Of a stretch of DNA of 64,000 bases, positions 1 to 10,031 are shown in pieces. Source of the DNA: Ypsolopha sequella (taxonomy: Eukaryota; Arthropoda; Insecta; Lepidoptera; Ypsolophidae); assembly GCA_934047225.1 (NCBI GenBank), contig OW204001.1, positions 13,934,201-13,998,200 of the forward strand. Reading direction: 5' to 3'. Every line of letters begins with the position of its first letter. Position 1 is the stretch's first letter. A program made the translations under genes and the position numbers. Under the pieces are notes generated by a model that saw nothing but the letters and a program-made list of their open reading frames with translations, was not told the DNA's origin and searched no databases.

Positions 1-39
1 TCACACGCTTGCATCGACAAGATCCTCAACAGATTTGAG
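1..39 (+). CDS. gsb-n: gooseberry-neuro-like Pax protein, paired-domain exon (3' part, cut by window edge)
   Basis: The first 39 bases translate as SHACIDKILNRFE and are followed directly by a GT donor (GTGAAT). This aligns with the turn and recognition-helix part of the paired domain, usually SHGCVSKILNR(Y/F)Q. The exon ends at a codon boundary, and the exon at 13346 starts with ETGSIRPG, exactly the residues that follow in Pax proteins. Four residues differ from the family pattern (G to A, V to I, S to D, Q to E), which is odd in such a conserved domain. The 5' part of the gene lies outside the window. Confidence 0.82.
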
Positions 40-369
40 GTGAATGAAAGGAGCCTTCCGTGTGAGTTTACTGTGATATAACTAACTGATTACTCCAAAT
101 ACACTTGGCGCTCTTTGGACAGTTACACAAAAACCCAACAAAGTGACTACCTCTTTCACTTTAACTAATGATAGGCTTCGACCAAACTCATGGCTAAATC
201 ATTGCACCAAGCGACTCTTCATGTCCATAGTTAAAACGAGCAATATATACCCGAATAAAATTCATCGATAAAATTCACAGTACAGGGGTTTTCGAGCTAT
301 TTCTCATCTCTGGGAAAAGTCAATTTCTGCAAGTTTTCATGAGCAAATCGCTCATCATGTCTTGCTTCG
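40..369. other. start of gsb-n intron 1, no recognised feature
   Basis: AT-rich intronic sequence after the donor at 40. No repeat or gene is recognised. Confidence 0.5.
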
Positions 370-700
370 TAAAGTGAAGATCACATCAAGTTTATACTGA
401 GATATTATATATGTGCAACTGTATTTCAAAGTACGTCCCTACATTTATCAAAAGTTGTTTTTCTTTTCTGTTTTATTAATCTTTGTATGGTTCGTACATT
501 GATTCTCATGTCATGTCTACGTCATAATATGCGCTAACATTGACAAAATTCTCTCAGGAAAAAGATTCAAAATATATTACTCTTTTACTGTCAAGACCAC
601 GTCAAGTTATACTTGTAATACTATATTAACCCCTAATAGTGAAGGGTATAAGATAGGTACAACGTGCAATGTGTATAACTTGATGTGATCTCCACTGTAC
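370..700. mobile_element. fold-back MITE, family with GTGGAGATCACATCAAG ends
   Basis: The left end AAAGTGAAGATCACATCAAG (from 371) is matched in reverse complement by AACTTGATGTGATCTCCACTG ending near 699. A second, minimal copy of the same ends lies at 990-1050. Both are non-coding and probably mobilised by a Tc1/mariner-like transposase, inferred from TA at the borders. Confidence 0.55.

Positions 701-703
<3 letters not shown>

Positions 704-748
<45 letters not shown>
704..748. repeat. (TA)n microsatellite
   Basis: About 44 bases of almost pure alternating TA directly follow the fold-back element ending at 700. A shorter (AT)n run lies at about 1206-1222. Confidence 0.9.
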
Positions 749-750
<2 letters not shown>

Positions 751-989
751 TATTATAAAATTGTATGCATTCGGGATTAAAAAAGGAACATGGTTTTACG
801 TACATTTTGTCAAATTACTCGAAAAATACGCAACAAAAAAATTAAATAAAAATATTTGTAGAATCCAACATCTTTTCAACCCCACACGAAGGGGTTTAAA
901 ATATTAACTTGAGCCACAGAAAATCTACTTTAGCTCTCCTCATATAAAAAAAAATTTAACTATAAAAAATAACCCTTTAGCTAGGTGTG

Positions 990-1050
990 TAAAGTGGAGA
1001 TCACATCACTTGCAGTATTACAGTAGTAGCTTGATGTGATCTCCACTGTA
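990..1050. mobile_element. 61-base hairpin MITE, same family as 370-700
   Basis: AAAGTGGAGATCACATCA at the left and TTGATGTGATCTCCACTGTA at the right form an almost complete hairpin with a loop of about 20 bases, bordered by TA. It is a minimal derivative that keeps little beyond the terminal inverted repeats. Confidence 0.6.
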
Positions 1051-1757
1051 CAAATAACTTTTGTAACTACGATTATAACCAATTTTAAGTTGTTTGCTTT
1101 ATCTGTCAGAAAGAAAAGTGGCTATGACGGACTGATCAACGAATCATACCATAAAGGTTTCTTTTTCTCATTTTTTGTTTACGGAATCCTAAATAAAAAA
1201 TAAAAAATATATATATATATATTACTGAATTAGTATTTAAAATTCGCATCTTATTTAGACTCCTTCTGTACAATCTTACTCAAAATGACTTTTGGCTACT
1301 AGACTAGGAGCGTACAGTCGGTAACCCTACATAATATATATCAAGTAGCAAGACGGGACCAATTTGTAGTTGTGTAGAAAAAAAAGTACATCAAAATAAA
1401 TAGGGTTGGCTGAGCGCAATCTGGAGCATTTTGTACAGTCTATACGACTTTGTCCACGTTGACGTCTTCCTTGGGAAAAAAACAATGGACACTGCCAAAA
1501 AAAAAACTATAGCAGAACATACGGGATGTAGATAAACAGACTGCTTGCATGAACTTAACCCACATAATAATTAATTAATGCATTTTTTATTTTCATAAGT
1601 TATTATTTGTATGTCTCTGCGACACAACATAATTTCCATCTCAATTATTGGGTAATGTTTTTATAATTTTCACTTAATATTTTTTTAATAATTTTAGCAA
1701 TATGTTATCTAATGAAACCACTGCGTAAAGTTCGTATCGTATGTTAGTCTCGAAATA
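1051..1757. other. intronic AT-rich sequence
   Basis: No gene, RNA or clear repeat is recognised apart from a short (AT)n run. Confidence 0.5.
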
Positions 1758-1993
1758 TACAACGTGTGACAGAAAGGTGGTAACCGTATTTGAAGAGCTT
1801 ATTCAGTCAATGATATAGAACAACTTTTACTATGAAGCCAACCCTGAAATCTCAAAAAAAAAAATCTGCCCTTCCATACATTTCAGCCGAACTTTTTTCG
1901 AGTTACAGGGTTTGTTCCATAGTAAAAGTTGTTCTATATCATTGACTGAATAAGCTCTTCAAATATGGTTACACCTTTCTGTTACACGTTGTA
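1758..1993. mobile_element. Tc1/mariner-type MITE, copy 1 (TACAACGTGTAACAGAAAGG ends)
   Basis: Terminal inverted repeats of about 90-100 bases start TACAACGTG and end CACGTTGTA, flanked by TA on both sides (1756-1757 and 1994-1995). Other copies are at 40150-40413 and 42186-42449. This copy is shorter because part of the inner sequence is missing. Non-coding; TA duplication is the hallmark of Tc1/mariner-type insertion. Confidence 0.75.
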
Positions 1994-2488
1994 TAAGCAC
2001 GATAAAAATGCTTAAATTTTCTTGCTCAAGTGGTCCTTAACAAATTATATATTACTATTTTTTGACTTAAACATGAAAATAAAAACTTAAATTAAACTCA
2101 CAAAAAGCAGAGCAAAGGAACTCTGAAATATTCTGTTGTGCTAGTGTATTTTTCTGCTTTGCTAAGTGCATTTTTTCACAATTTCCTCCAAAGCTTTGAG
2201 TCTTCGCAGAAGGGAGCAAGGTTTTAGAATGTTGCAATCTAATTTTAGCTTGAGTTCCTTATTTCTCATCAAAAATATATATTGTATAGGTAGAATTTGT
2301 GCGCAAATTATAATACATAATGCAGGATTATATTATATATTATTATTTTAAAGCCTTCTTAAGCTTTTTACTCTTTTAAATAGTTTATAAAATATATAAA
2401 TAAAAAAGTAGAGCAGTTTTATAAAAAACGTTTTTATTATTATGTAACTGTCAAATATCTATTTTACTCTAATTTGTATTTGTGTTAC
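1994..2488. other. intronic AT-rich sequence
   Basis: No feature recognised. A 61-codon open frame here has no protein-like character. Confidence 0.45.
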
Positions 2489-4060
2489 AAGGGCCCCAAA
2501 AGTAATATTTCGTTACTCGCGGGCGTTATTTTGAATTCAGAGCGTAGCGAGGAATTCAATATAAGCCACCCGAGAACAAAATATTGCTTGGGCCCGAGTG
2601 ATACACACTATTTTTCATCACTATCTATGAGAAAGCAAAGCTACGGGTACCTGGTATTTTGTGGTAATCATAATCTGTTACACAACAATAGCTGCATCAT
2701 CTTTTCAGGAGTTAATTTATGTATTATCACTGTCACTACATATTCGAACTCATTTTTTTATTAAATATTTTTCGATGAACAGCGACGGCTAATTTCTGAG
2801 AAAAAATAAATGAAAAGAAGAATGGCGGTTTTTTTTTCAGCACCCATTTACGCCGAAACCTAAACGGCAAATGTCTTCATAAATTATGCGTTCGACCTCG
2901 TTGGTTAAATGGCACTAATCTATCAGAAGCACGAACGCGGACCAATCAGAAGAGAGAAAGCGCAAACTCTCATGGGAATAAAATTGACTTTCGCTCCCGC
3001 AATCCCTTAAAGCCGATTGTCCTTCGAATAAGTATGATGAAAAATACTTTTTCATGTGACAGTGATAATAATATATTAACCTGAAAAGATATTAAGGTGA
3101 TATATCGTCCGTGCAAAGGTCCCCGTTACTCCAGGCCGAAAGACCCGTAGTACGAGAGGGACGGAATCGGGGAAAATTGACAAAAAGTCGGTTTAAAATT
3201 AATGCAAAATTAACTAAAATAGCCATGAAAATTTCCATAACCAGTAATTTAGATATTGTTAAAACCCATCTAAATAAATATTTTTGAAGTCTGTATAATA
3301 GTAGACCAATTTGTCAGAATATCAAAAAAAATGTAAATTTAGACCTGAGGGCCTATTGCGTATCTTTAGTTGCCGTTTGAACTGGGTGCCTATCATCAAA
3401 AACATAGATATAATATCGAATTTCGATTGTCTAAGGATATGTTCGCACTTGAAGTGATGAAACAGTTCGTAAATAGTTCCATAACCACTAATAGCAATTT
3501 TGAAAGTTCCGTTTTTAGCTATGTTTTTGATGATAGGCACCTGGTCCAGTTGGCAACTAAAGATACAGAATAGGGGGGCTGATTTCAATGATTATTTCTA
3601 TCGAGTGAAATTCGTCTAATCGTGTTTCTGATAGTCCAAAATCTAGAAAAAGGTCTCAAAATTGTTATACTAATTTATTTTACTTGAGACTTTTTTTGAA
3701 CAGCAGATAAATAATTTCAAATAGTGTCACTTTTGACGATATACCCCCTTAAATGATGGTAATATGTTAATTATTAATATATTAATAGGGTAATCGTTGT
3801 GGTGCAACAAATAATGATTACCTCAAAATACCAGGTACTCTTAGCTTTTCTTTTTTCATAGGTAGTAATGAAAAATACTGTGTATCACTCGGGCCCAAGT
3901 AATATTTTGTTCTCGGGCGGCGTATATTGAATTCCTCGCTACGCTCAGGATTCTACTTTAGAACCCCTTGCTGCGCTCGGAATTCTACTATAGAATCCTT
4001 CGCTTCGATCTGAATTCAAAATAACGCCCTCGACGAACAAAATGTTACTTTAGCCTCTTG
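2489..4060. mobile_element. 1.6-kb DNA transposon remnant with terminal inverted repeats of about 210-260 bases
   Basis: The left end (GGGCGTTATTTTGAATTCAG near 2522) and right end are reverse complements over more than 200 bases, including GGGCCCGAGTGATACACA and a shared GGTACCTGGTATTTTG-like segment. The interior has no transposase. A second fold-back repeat (3344-3582) is nested inside. The GAGCGTAGCGAGGAATTC style recalls the sequence at 8690-8850. Confidence 0.65.
3344..3582. mobile_element. nested fold-back MITE, copy 1 (GCCTATCATCAAAAACATAG)
   Basis: The inverted repeats are about 60 bases; GTGCCTATCATCAAAAACAT near the left reappears inverted at the right. A second copy lies at 20388-20622 in another gsb-n intron. 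Small open frames across it are by-products. Confidence 0.65.
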
Positions 4061-4077
4061 ATAACTATTACTTATTC

Positions 4078-4112
4078 GAGTGACGACGACCACAAGTGGG
4101 TCGAAATATATT
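4078..4112 (+). ncRNA. degenerate hammerhead-like motif at a Penelope-type end
   Basis: GTGACGAC, a stem GACCA/TGGGTC with a short loop, then GAAATATAT gives the order core-stem II-GAAA of a hammerhead with a very short stem III. The first core base differs from the consensus C. It resembles motifs at 5770-5802, 38598-38632 and 50560-50595. Confidence 0.35.
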
Positions 4113-4289
4113 TCGAAACTGGTTAATTCTTTTTTATTTATATAATATATTATAAACTATTTAAAAGGGTTTAAAAATGTATCACACATGTATGAAATAT
4201 TATAAGTATAGACGATCTGGCAGTTTATTTATTGATTGATAAACTCATAATTTACATGGGTTAGTTTAATAACCCGGAGATTTTGTTAT

Positions 4290-4500
4290 TAAATTATGAA
4301 CAAGCGGATGCCTCGCGGCTTTGCTCGCGTGGATCCCATTTCTCCCGATCCCGTAGGAATATCCTAAAATCTCTTCTTAGTGGATGTCTACGTCATACAA
4401 GGAACCTACAGTGCAAATTGTATGTTCCTAGGTCCAGCCAGTTGGTCTGGGCATTGATAGATCATTCAGTCAGTCAGTCTGGGTATTCGTTTCTAAATAT
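4290..4500. repeat. lepidopteran interspersed repeat fragment
   Basis: GCCTCGCGGCTTTGCTCGCG followed by a TCCCGATCCCGTAGGAATAT segment is the kind of sequence found in high-copy lepidopteran repeats. A related CTCGCGGCTCTGCTCGCG occurs at about 20115. No coding content. Confidence 0.4.
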
Positions 4501-4818
4501 ATTTTAGTGAGATATATTTCGGGCCACTCGGGCCCGGCATCAGTCACAATGAAGTATGAAAATATAACAGATAGGTAAAAAAAATTAAAAAAATAATAAA
4601 AAATAAAAACTATTTACATTTAACCTATTTATAAGATATTAAAAGAGTCACATAGCGCCATCCCACCGCATCGATGCAGACTTTTCTGTTCTTAGTTATG
4701 TAGCGATGAGATGGGATGGCGCCACGCGGTGAATGCTGTTTATGCCAATCTATTTCGTGGAGGACCAAGCAGTTGGAGGGATGTGAGTGGGGAATTAAAA
4801 CGGAATGATGACGACTGT

Positions 4819-5208
4819 TTAATGTTGCTTGTTTAAGCCTGGACCATATTGTGCACCAAGCGACCATATGAACGAACTCTCCCACGTTCTCAGTTGAATG
4901 TCTGTTAGGGCTGGTATGAATGATTTTAGAATGCGGACTGTAAAACACTGATTAAATTTTGATTTGTGGAAACGAGTGTGTGTGGGGATGGGTAGTCTGT
5001 TGTTAGTTATGGAGTCAGATGTATGTCTGTGATGGTTCATTCTAATACTTAATGCGTTTTTCGTCTCACCCACATAGAATGCAGGGCAGTGCCTGCATTC
5101 TAGGATGTATATGCAGTTACTTGTTGTGCATGTGGTATTAGGTTGGGATTTATATGTGTTTACATCCCAACCTAATACCACATGCACAACAAGTAACTGC
5201 ATATACAT
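4819..5208 (-). pseudogene. Penelope-like GIY-YIG endonuclease domain fragment, left arm
   Basis: This is the mirror copy of the 5105-5494 fragment, differing at one residue in the shared part (NHHRHTSD instead of NHHIHTSD) and in the loop-encoded start. Near identity of the arms means either a very young event or repair-driven homogenisation. Confidence 0.75.
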
Positions 5209-5494
5209 CCTAGAATGCAGGCACTGCCCTGCATTCTATGTGGGTGAGACGAAAAACGCATTAAGTATTAGAATGAACCATCACATACATACATCTGACT
5301 CCATAACTAACAACAGACTACCCATACCCACACACACTCGTTTCCACAAATCAAAATTTAATCAGTGTTTTACAGTCCGCATTCTAAAATCATTCATACC
5401 AGCCCTAACAGACATTCAACTGAGAACGTGGGAGAGTTCGTTCATATGGTCGCTTGGTGCACAATATGGTCCAGGCTTAAACAAGCAACATTAA
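5105..5494 (+). pseudogene. Penelope-like GIY-YIG endonuclease domain fragment, right arm
   Basis: The 129-codon open frame reads CTTSNCIYILECRHCPAFYV then GETKNALSIRMNHH. CIYILECRHC..FYVGETKNALSIR is the GIY-YIG nuclease core, with Tyr, the YVGET stretch and catalytic Arg visible and a nearby Cys pair, as in the C-terminal nuclease of Penelope-like elements. The upstream reverse transcriptase is absent and the frame starts inside the palindrome loop. The peptide continues LPIPTHTRFHKSKFNQCFTV and ends GPGLNKQH. Confidence 0.75.
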
Positions 5495-5769
5495 ACAGTC
5501 GTCATCATTCCGTTTTAATTCCCCACTCACATCCCTCCAACTGCTTGGTCCTCCACGAAATAGATTGGCATAAACAGCATTCACCGCGTGGCGCCATCCC
5601 ATCTCATCGCTACATAACTAAGAACAGAAAAGTCTGCATCGATGCGGTGGGATGGCGCTATGTGACTCTTTTAATATCTTATAAATAGGTTAAATGTAAA
5701 TAGTTTTTATTTTTTATTATTTTTTTAATTTTTTTTACCTATCTGTTATATTTTCATACTTCATTGTGA

Positions 5770-5802
5770 CTGATGCCGGGCCCGAGTGGCCCGAAATATA
5801 TC
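5770..5802 (+). ncRNA. hammerhead-ribozyme-like motif at the Penelope terminus (also mirrored at 4543-4511, - strand)
   Basis: CTGATG, stem II GGGCC/GGCCC, GAAA, a two-base-pair stem III with loop (TATATC), and stem I GTGA (5766-5769) with TCAC (5803-5806). Minimal type I hammerheads are known in Penelope-like elements. The core A after CTGATG is replaced by C, so catalysis may be lost. Confidence 0.45.
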
Positions 5803-5959
5803 TCACTAAAATTTAATTTAACTGTTTTCTTATGTAATTATAATAATTTAAAAGACTAAGGGTCAACTTTCAATATTTATTTTCTAAATATATGTAACAC
5901 TATTATGGAATGACATTTCGACAAATTTTAGATTTCTTACCACTCTGTAATTTGGATTA

Positions 5960-6215
5960 TGGACGGATTACACTTACATAGAATTTATCCTGCGATCTAT
6001 CTACTCGTCTGTCATCCATCTGTCAAATCAGTCAGAAGCAAATTATTATAAATTTATCTTGATAGCCAAGGACACATTTCTAAACAGCCATTTCTCAAGT
6101 GACGTCACACGAAGGCAAATTGAAATTGCAGCCTTTTCGTAAAAATGTTCATCACTTCATCATGATGTTTTTAGACCACAAGTTCTAAAATATGGCTCAT
6201 TAAACCTAAATCTCG
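5960..6215 (+). repeat. interspersed repeat, copy 1 (inverted partner at 28977-29190)
   Basis: The segment including GCCATTTCTCAAGTGACGTC and CCACAAGTTCTAAAATATGG is repeated in reverse complement at 28977-29190. The two copies sit in gsb-n introns 1 and 4. Confidence 0.6.
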
Positions 6216-7099
6216 AAATGGTTTTCGAATGAACACACTTTGACATAATTTAATCTCAGCGAATGAGCGTTTTTCCTTATGTCAAATTTAGTGTTAAATA
6301 AGATGGCACTGTCGTATTCTTTAGCAACAGAATCAAAGACAAAATTTGCACCGATTCAACACAAACGAAAAACCACTTTGACATTGATTGCTACGAAACA
6401 CATTTTACCTATGGTGACATGGACAGCGCCATCTGGGGCACAGTTAAGAACTAAGAAAAAAAAAACAACCAGAAAAACCGCTCATTGTTAAATAAGACCT
6501 TACGTCCAATAATTAAGTGTAATCTATGTATCTACATTACAAAATAATGTATTCATTCTCATTTTATTAATTTTTTTATTTATAACACTTTTTGCACATT
6601 TACACAAATAACTTAAAAGACAAAAGAAACAATTAAACATGATATACAAGGGCGGCACTTATTGCTAATAGCAATATCTTCCAGGCAACCCGTGGTAGCT
6701 AACAGAAAGATGAACAAATTAACATGAGGAGGTGTAAATACTAATCAGAAAATAATAGGGAAATGAAGATTAAAATATAAACCTAAATATCTAAGACATA
6801 AACTTACATATAAAAATACATGAACATACTTCAATAAATGAATACATATCTATAAAATATACACATGCATATTTAAATAATAAATAAAGATACAAAAATT
6901 ATAATAATATTGGATATTTGAGTTCTAAGATGGGTACTCTGTTGAGAAAAATTGCTTCACTTTTATTTTAAAGTGATTTTGTATTTTTCAATGCCTGAAT
7001 TGACACTGGTAAGCGATTCCAGAGTCTTGCAGCGTGTACCGAAAACGAGTCACTGTAAAATCCTGTTCTGTTTTTTGGAATAGCTATCCTGTAACTGCT
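6216..7099. other. intronic sequence, no recognised feature
   Basis: AT-rich. A 70-codon frame at 6279-6491 ends in a Lys/Thr run and shows no domain. Confidence 0.4.
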
Positions 7100-7124
7100 A
7101 TGAATGAATAGATATCATTCTGTC

Positions 7125-7280
7125 TATGTACACCGACGACCTGAAGGACGTTGCGGGTAGCGGCTGGATGAGGATGACGCAGGACCACCAAAGGTGGCAA
7201 AATATTGGAGAGGCCTATGTCCAGCAGTGGACTGACACAGGCTGATGGATGGATGTTAATGGATATATATGGATGGATGG
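7125..7280 (+). mobile_element. 3' end of a non-LTR retrotransposon with GATG tail
   Basis: The sequence GAGGCCTATGTCCAGCAGTG, which reads EAYVQQW at the C-terminus of lepidopteran LINE reverse transcriptases, is followed by a (GATG)n tail. Another 3' end lies at 8925-8998. Confidence 0.6.
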
Positions 7281-7289
7281 ATGGTATGT

Positions 7290-8060
7290 AAAATCCGCGG
7301 ATTTACAAAATAGCTCCGTTTTGTAAAACCGTTAAACGGTAACACTCAGGATTGTATAAACGTTTTACGTTAACAAATACAGCGAATCAACGTTTAGCAG
7401 TTTTGTAAAATAGCGTAAACATAATAACTTTGTTAAAAACTACAGGAGTCGCCTCGCTTCGCTCAGCTCCTTATTTTATCTTACATGTTAAGCTAACACG
7501 CTCCTCCTCGCTTCGCTTGTCATCGCACCTATTTTTGACTTTTGGTTTAAGTATTTTTAGATTACGTCTAAATGTGGGTAGCAGTATTGTCGAAAGTAAC
7601 GCAATGACAATCCAGCTGAACCTAATTTAGCTATTTTACATCATCCATCAGCCTAGTTCGTCCACTGCTGGGCATGAGACTTTCCAGGACTTTGCCACTC
7701 CTGGCAGTCATCCTGGAAGAATTGCCCATACTCACATACGCTGGGCGGGTCTGGGTTGGTGAGCGCGGTTCCGGAACCCTCGTACCAGTCACGCCGCTGC
7801 CCGTCACCAGTCTGTTCCATATAAGGCCCAGCTATTCGGGATGGATATACCACTATCCATCGGTTCCAGGCATGGTGGGCCTCCTGGTTTTTTGCCTGTG
7901 AGCTGTCCTCTTACTCTCCCCCGAATTACTTCGAGGGGGTCTCCAAGTAAGATGGTTGTACCTCCACAGTCGAGCCCGGCATCAGCTCTACCACCTACCA
8001 TGTTTTACATAACGGAGCTATTTTGTAAAACAGCTAGCGGTTTTGTAAAACAGCTGATTC
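7290..8060. mobile_element. fold-back element split by a reversed LINE 3' end
   Basis: ACAAAATAGCTCCGTTTTGT at about 7303 and its inverted partner around 8010-8050 (CGGAGCTATTTTGTAAAACA) bracket a reversed LINE tail (7637-8001). The outer repeat also recurs around 7390-7420. It is read as a MITE later hit by a retrotransposon. Confidence 0.5.
7637..8001 (-). mobile_element. LINE 3' end, family shared with 26283-26660 and 39178-39450
   Basis: On the - strand it runs from ATGCCGGGCTCGACTGTGGA through GGCAAAAAACCAGGAGGCCC to a CAGCAGTGGACGA end and a GATG tail. Two other copies in this window lie in + orientation. Only the last part of the element is present and small frames are shadows. Confidence 0.65.
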
Positions 8061-8399
8061 TACAATCCAACTTCGACATATACATACGTATATATTTAAC
8101 CAGTTAAATGATCTGGTTATAGCTCTCTAAAAATAAATAGAACACTAAGAAGTTTATTTTAAGAATGTTATTTTAAAGATAATACATTTTATTTATTTTT
8201 CATCACTAATGCACTGAAAACAAGTTGTATTTAACTCGATATGCGGGAGGTAAATGTGATTTTTAACCCTAGGAAGGTAAGTAAATTTGAAAATCGAAGG
8301 AAAATCGAGGTTTTTTGGGACAAGACCTCATATTTGAGGCAAGACCCCGGCAACACGCTTAAAAGTGACACAATAAAATGGTTTTCTTTTTAAAATGAT
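8061..8399. other. intronic sequence, no recognised feature
   Basis: Nothing recognised. Confidence 0.4.
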
Positions 8400-8483
8400 C
8401 GCACTGGCCAGCAAGAAAGTCGCATAGAAAAAAAAAGAAAATCGGCGCCACGTTGTCGGAAATATATTTTTAACAAAAAATTT

Positions 8484-8732
8484 ATGAATTCAAGTGATAA
8501 TGACGATTTTGATTTTTCGCCTGTATCGATAAAACTACAGGCAAAGGCAGTTGTAGAAAACCTGTTACCTCCGATTTCAAAAGAGAGATATTTGAGAACC
8601 TATGGCGATTTTATCAAGTGGCGAACTGAAAAGAAAATAAAATCTTTGTCGGAAAGTGTACTTTTTGTAAATTGTTCTTTATTTCCTCGCATTAGCGATG
8701 AAAAGTATAGTATTGCACTCGGGTGTAAGTGA
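8484..8732 (+). pseudogene. N-terminal fragment of a transposon-type tyrosine recombinase-like protein
   Basis: The 82-codon frame reads NSSDNDDFDFSPVSIKLQAK, then ENLLPPISKERYLRTYGDFI and KWRTEKKIKSLSESVL. The pattern LP..SKERY...Y..F..W...K....SE.VL resembles the SAM-like core-binding region of tyrosine recombinase-type proteins of insect (Crypton-like) elements. After VLFVN the match is lost and the frame runs into a terminal repeat (CACTCGGGTGTAAGTGATCA). The catalytic domain is absent. Identification is from pattern memory, so moderate. Confidence 0.4.
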
Positions 8733-8924
8733 TCATTTACACCCTCGAACCATAAGCAGCCTCACTCGCTTCGCTTGCTCGTGCGTATAAATATCTCGGG
8801 TGTAGTTGATGACTTATGTCACTTGTATAACGATCTAATATAAACTGGTTTTAAATACGATTGGCGTCGACCCCAAGATATCAACACATGTTACCCCCTC
8901 CCCCCAAATGAAGTAAACTCCTAA
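8733..8924. repeat. terminal repeat of the recombinase-fragment element
   Basis: CACTCGGGTGTAAGTGATCATTTACACCC is followed by CTCACTCGCTTCGCTTGCTC. The layout resembles the ends of the 2489-4060 element (CACTCGGGCCCAAG, CTCGCTACGCTC), suggesting a shared superfamily. Confidence 0.35.
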
Positions 8925-8998
8925 TAAAAGAGTGGCGTAATATTGGGGAGGCCTATGTCCAGCAGTGGACGAATACGGGCTGATGGATGGATGGATGG
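8925..8998 (+). mobile_element. short LINE 3' end with GATG tail
   Basis: GGGGAGGCCTATGTCCAGCA is followed by GTGGACGAATACGGGC and (TGGA)n. Heavily 5'-truncated insertion. Confidence 0.6.
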
Positions 8999-9092
8999 AA
9001 CTTAAACAACTGCGTCAAAATATTGACAAAACCCACATTTATAAGTAACATTACGTTCTGTGAAATAAATAAATAATAATAAGTAGACAATA

Positions 9093-9250
9093 ATGTCGAT
9101 TTTATGTAACACGATTTAACTGATTTGACATAACTAAACTCAATTTAAGCGTTCTGTCCTTGTCTATTCTGTACAGGAAGAAAAAGACAGAACGCCTAAA
9201 CAAATTTAGTCCTGTCAAATAAGTTAAATCGTGCTACATCGAATCGACAT
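9093..9250. mobile_element. 158-base fold-back MITE, family with TGTCGATT / AATCGACA ends, copy 1
   Basis: The arms include ACACGATTTAACT and GAATCGACAT in inverse order and meet near GCGTTCTGTC/GACAGAACGC. A second, more complex copy is at 37835-38056. Confidence 0.65.
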
Positions 9251-9611
9251 CATTATCAAACGCTTTAGGTTGTCCACTACTACGTATTAACTCTACCATT
9301 GACAAAACACATAAACAAGGTTTACCCTCCCACTCGCACGCATCCTATGAATCGTCAGACAATCACCATTGCGTATGCTCAGCGAAGCCTGAAGGTTTCA
9401 CCAGTAGCTAAGCCTGTGGTACAATGATGGCTCCTACAGGTCTATAGTCTCCTGCTACATAATGGTGATTGTCTCGCTCAGGAAGTGGTTAGACACGCTT
9501 TGGGTACGGCCCCGTTTGTAGGTTGTTGGGTTAGTGGTTGAAGAATAACGATAAGTATCGAAATATAATAATAAATTAATAAAGTATTGTTTTTATTTAT
9601 CTAACTGGTCC

Positions 9612-9744
9612 TCTAAAAAGGCCGTTTTGCATGAATCATATTATGATTCTGTTCTAATGCCGTCTCTTTTGCACGCGTTAAAAAACTCTGACTCTATCCT
9701 ACTTTCAAATCATATTATGATTCATCCAAGTCGGCCTTTTTAGA
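9612..9744. mobile_element. 133-base fold-back MITE (TCTAAAAAGGCCG ends)
   Basis: TCTAAAAAGGCCG at the left is matched by CGGCCTTTTTAGA at the right, and CATGAATCATATTATGATT is repeated inverted inside. Non-coding. Confidence 0.65.
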
Positions 9745-10031
9745 TCCCCAGGTGACATTTTTATTCATTCGTGCATACAAATTTTGAGGACAATTCATCT
9801 TTTATTAAAATAGTTTTAAAAGTCCAAAAAAACAAATAAAACTCTTCAGCAAAGTGCGGTTCACTGTAGTGCTAGGGCTTCACCTGCGTCATATCACGCT
9901 AAAATCTACTATGCTATGCTTCTCAATTAAGAGGCCAGTCCTCGCAAAACCATAATTTATTCTTCTTTTTTGGAGAATTTAGCAAAACTACATATAGTTT
10001 TACTACATTCTTTACAGTGTTGCTCATCAAG

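Larger units (their letters stand above)
4501..5812. mobile_element. head-to-head inverted dimer of a 5'-truncated Penelope-like retroelement
   Basis: Positions 4501-5149 and 5164-5812 are reverse complements with only a few mismatches, separated by a 14-base loop. Each arm encodes the same peptide running outward (4819-5208 on -, 5105-5494 on +) and ends outward at a GGGCCCGAGTGGCCCGAAAT terminus. Penelope-like elements commonly sit as partial inverted or tandem units, which fits. Both reverse-transcriptase regions are missing, so this copy is dead. Confidence 0.8.

Noticed and set aside
704..748. TA run as a regulatory element
   Set aside because: Plain microsatellite next to a MITE.
3140..3165. 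28S rRNA sarcin-ricin-loop-like string TAGTACGAGAGG
   Set aside because: Only 12 bases match and the surrounding sequence does not look like rRNA; chance within a transposon.
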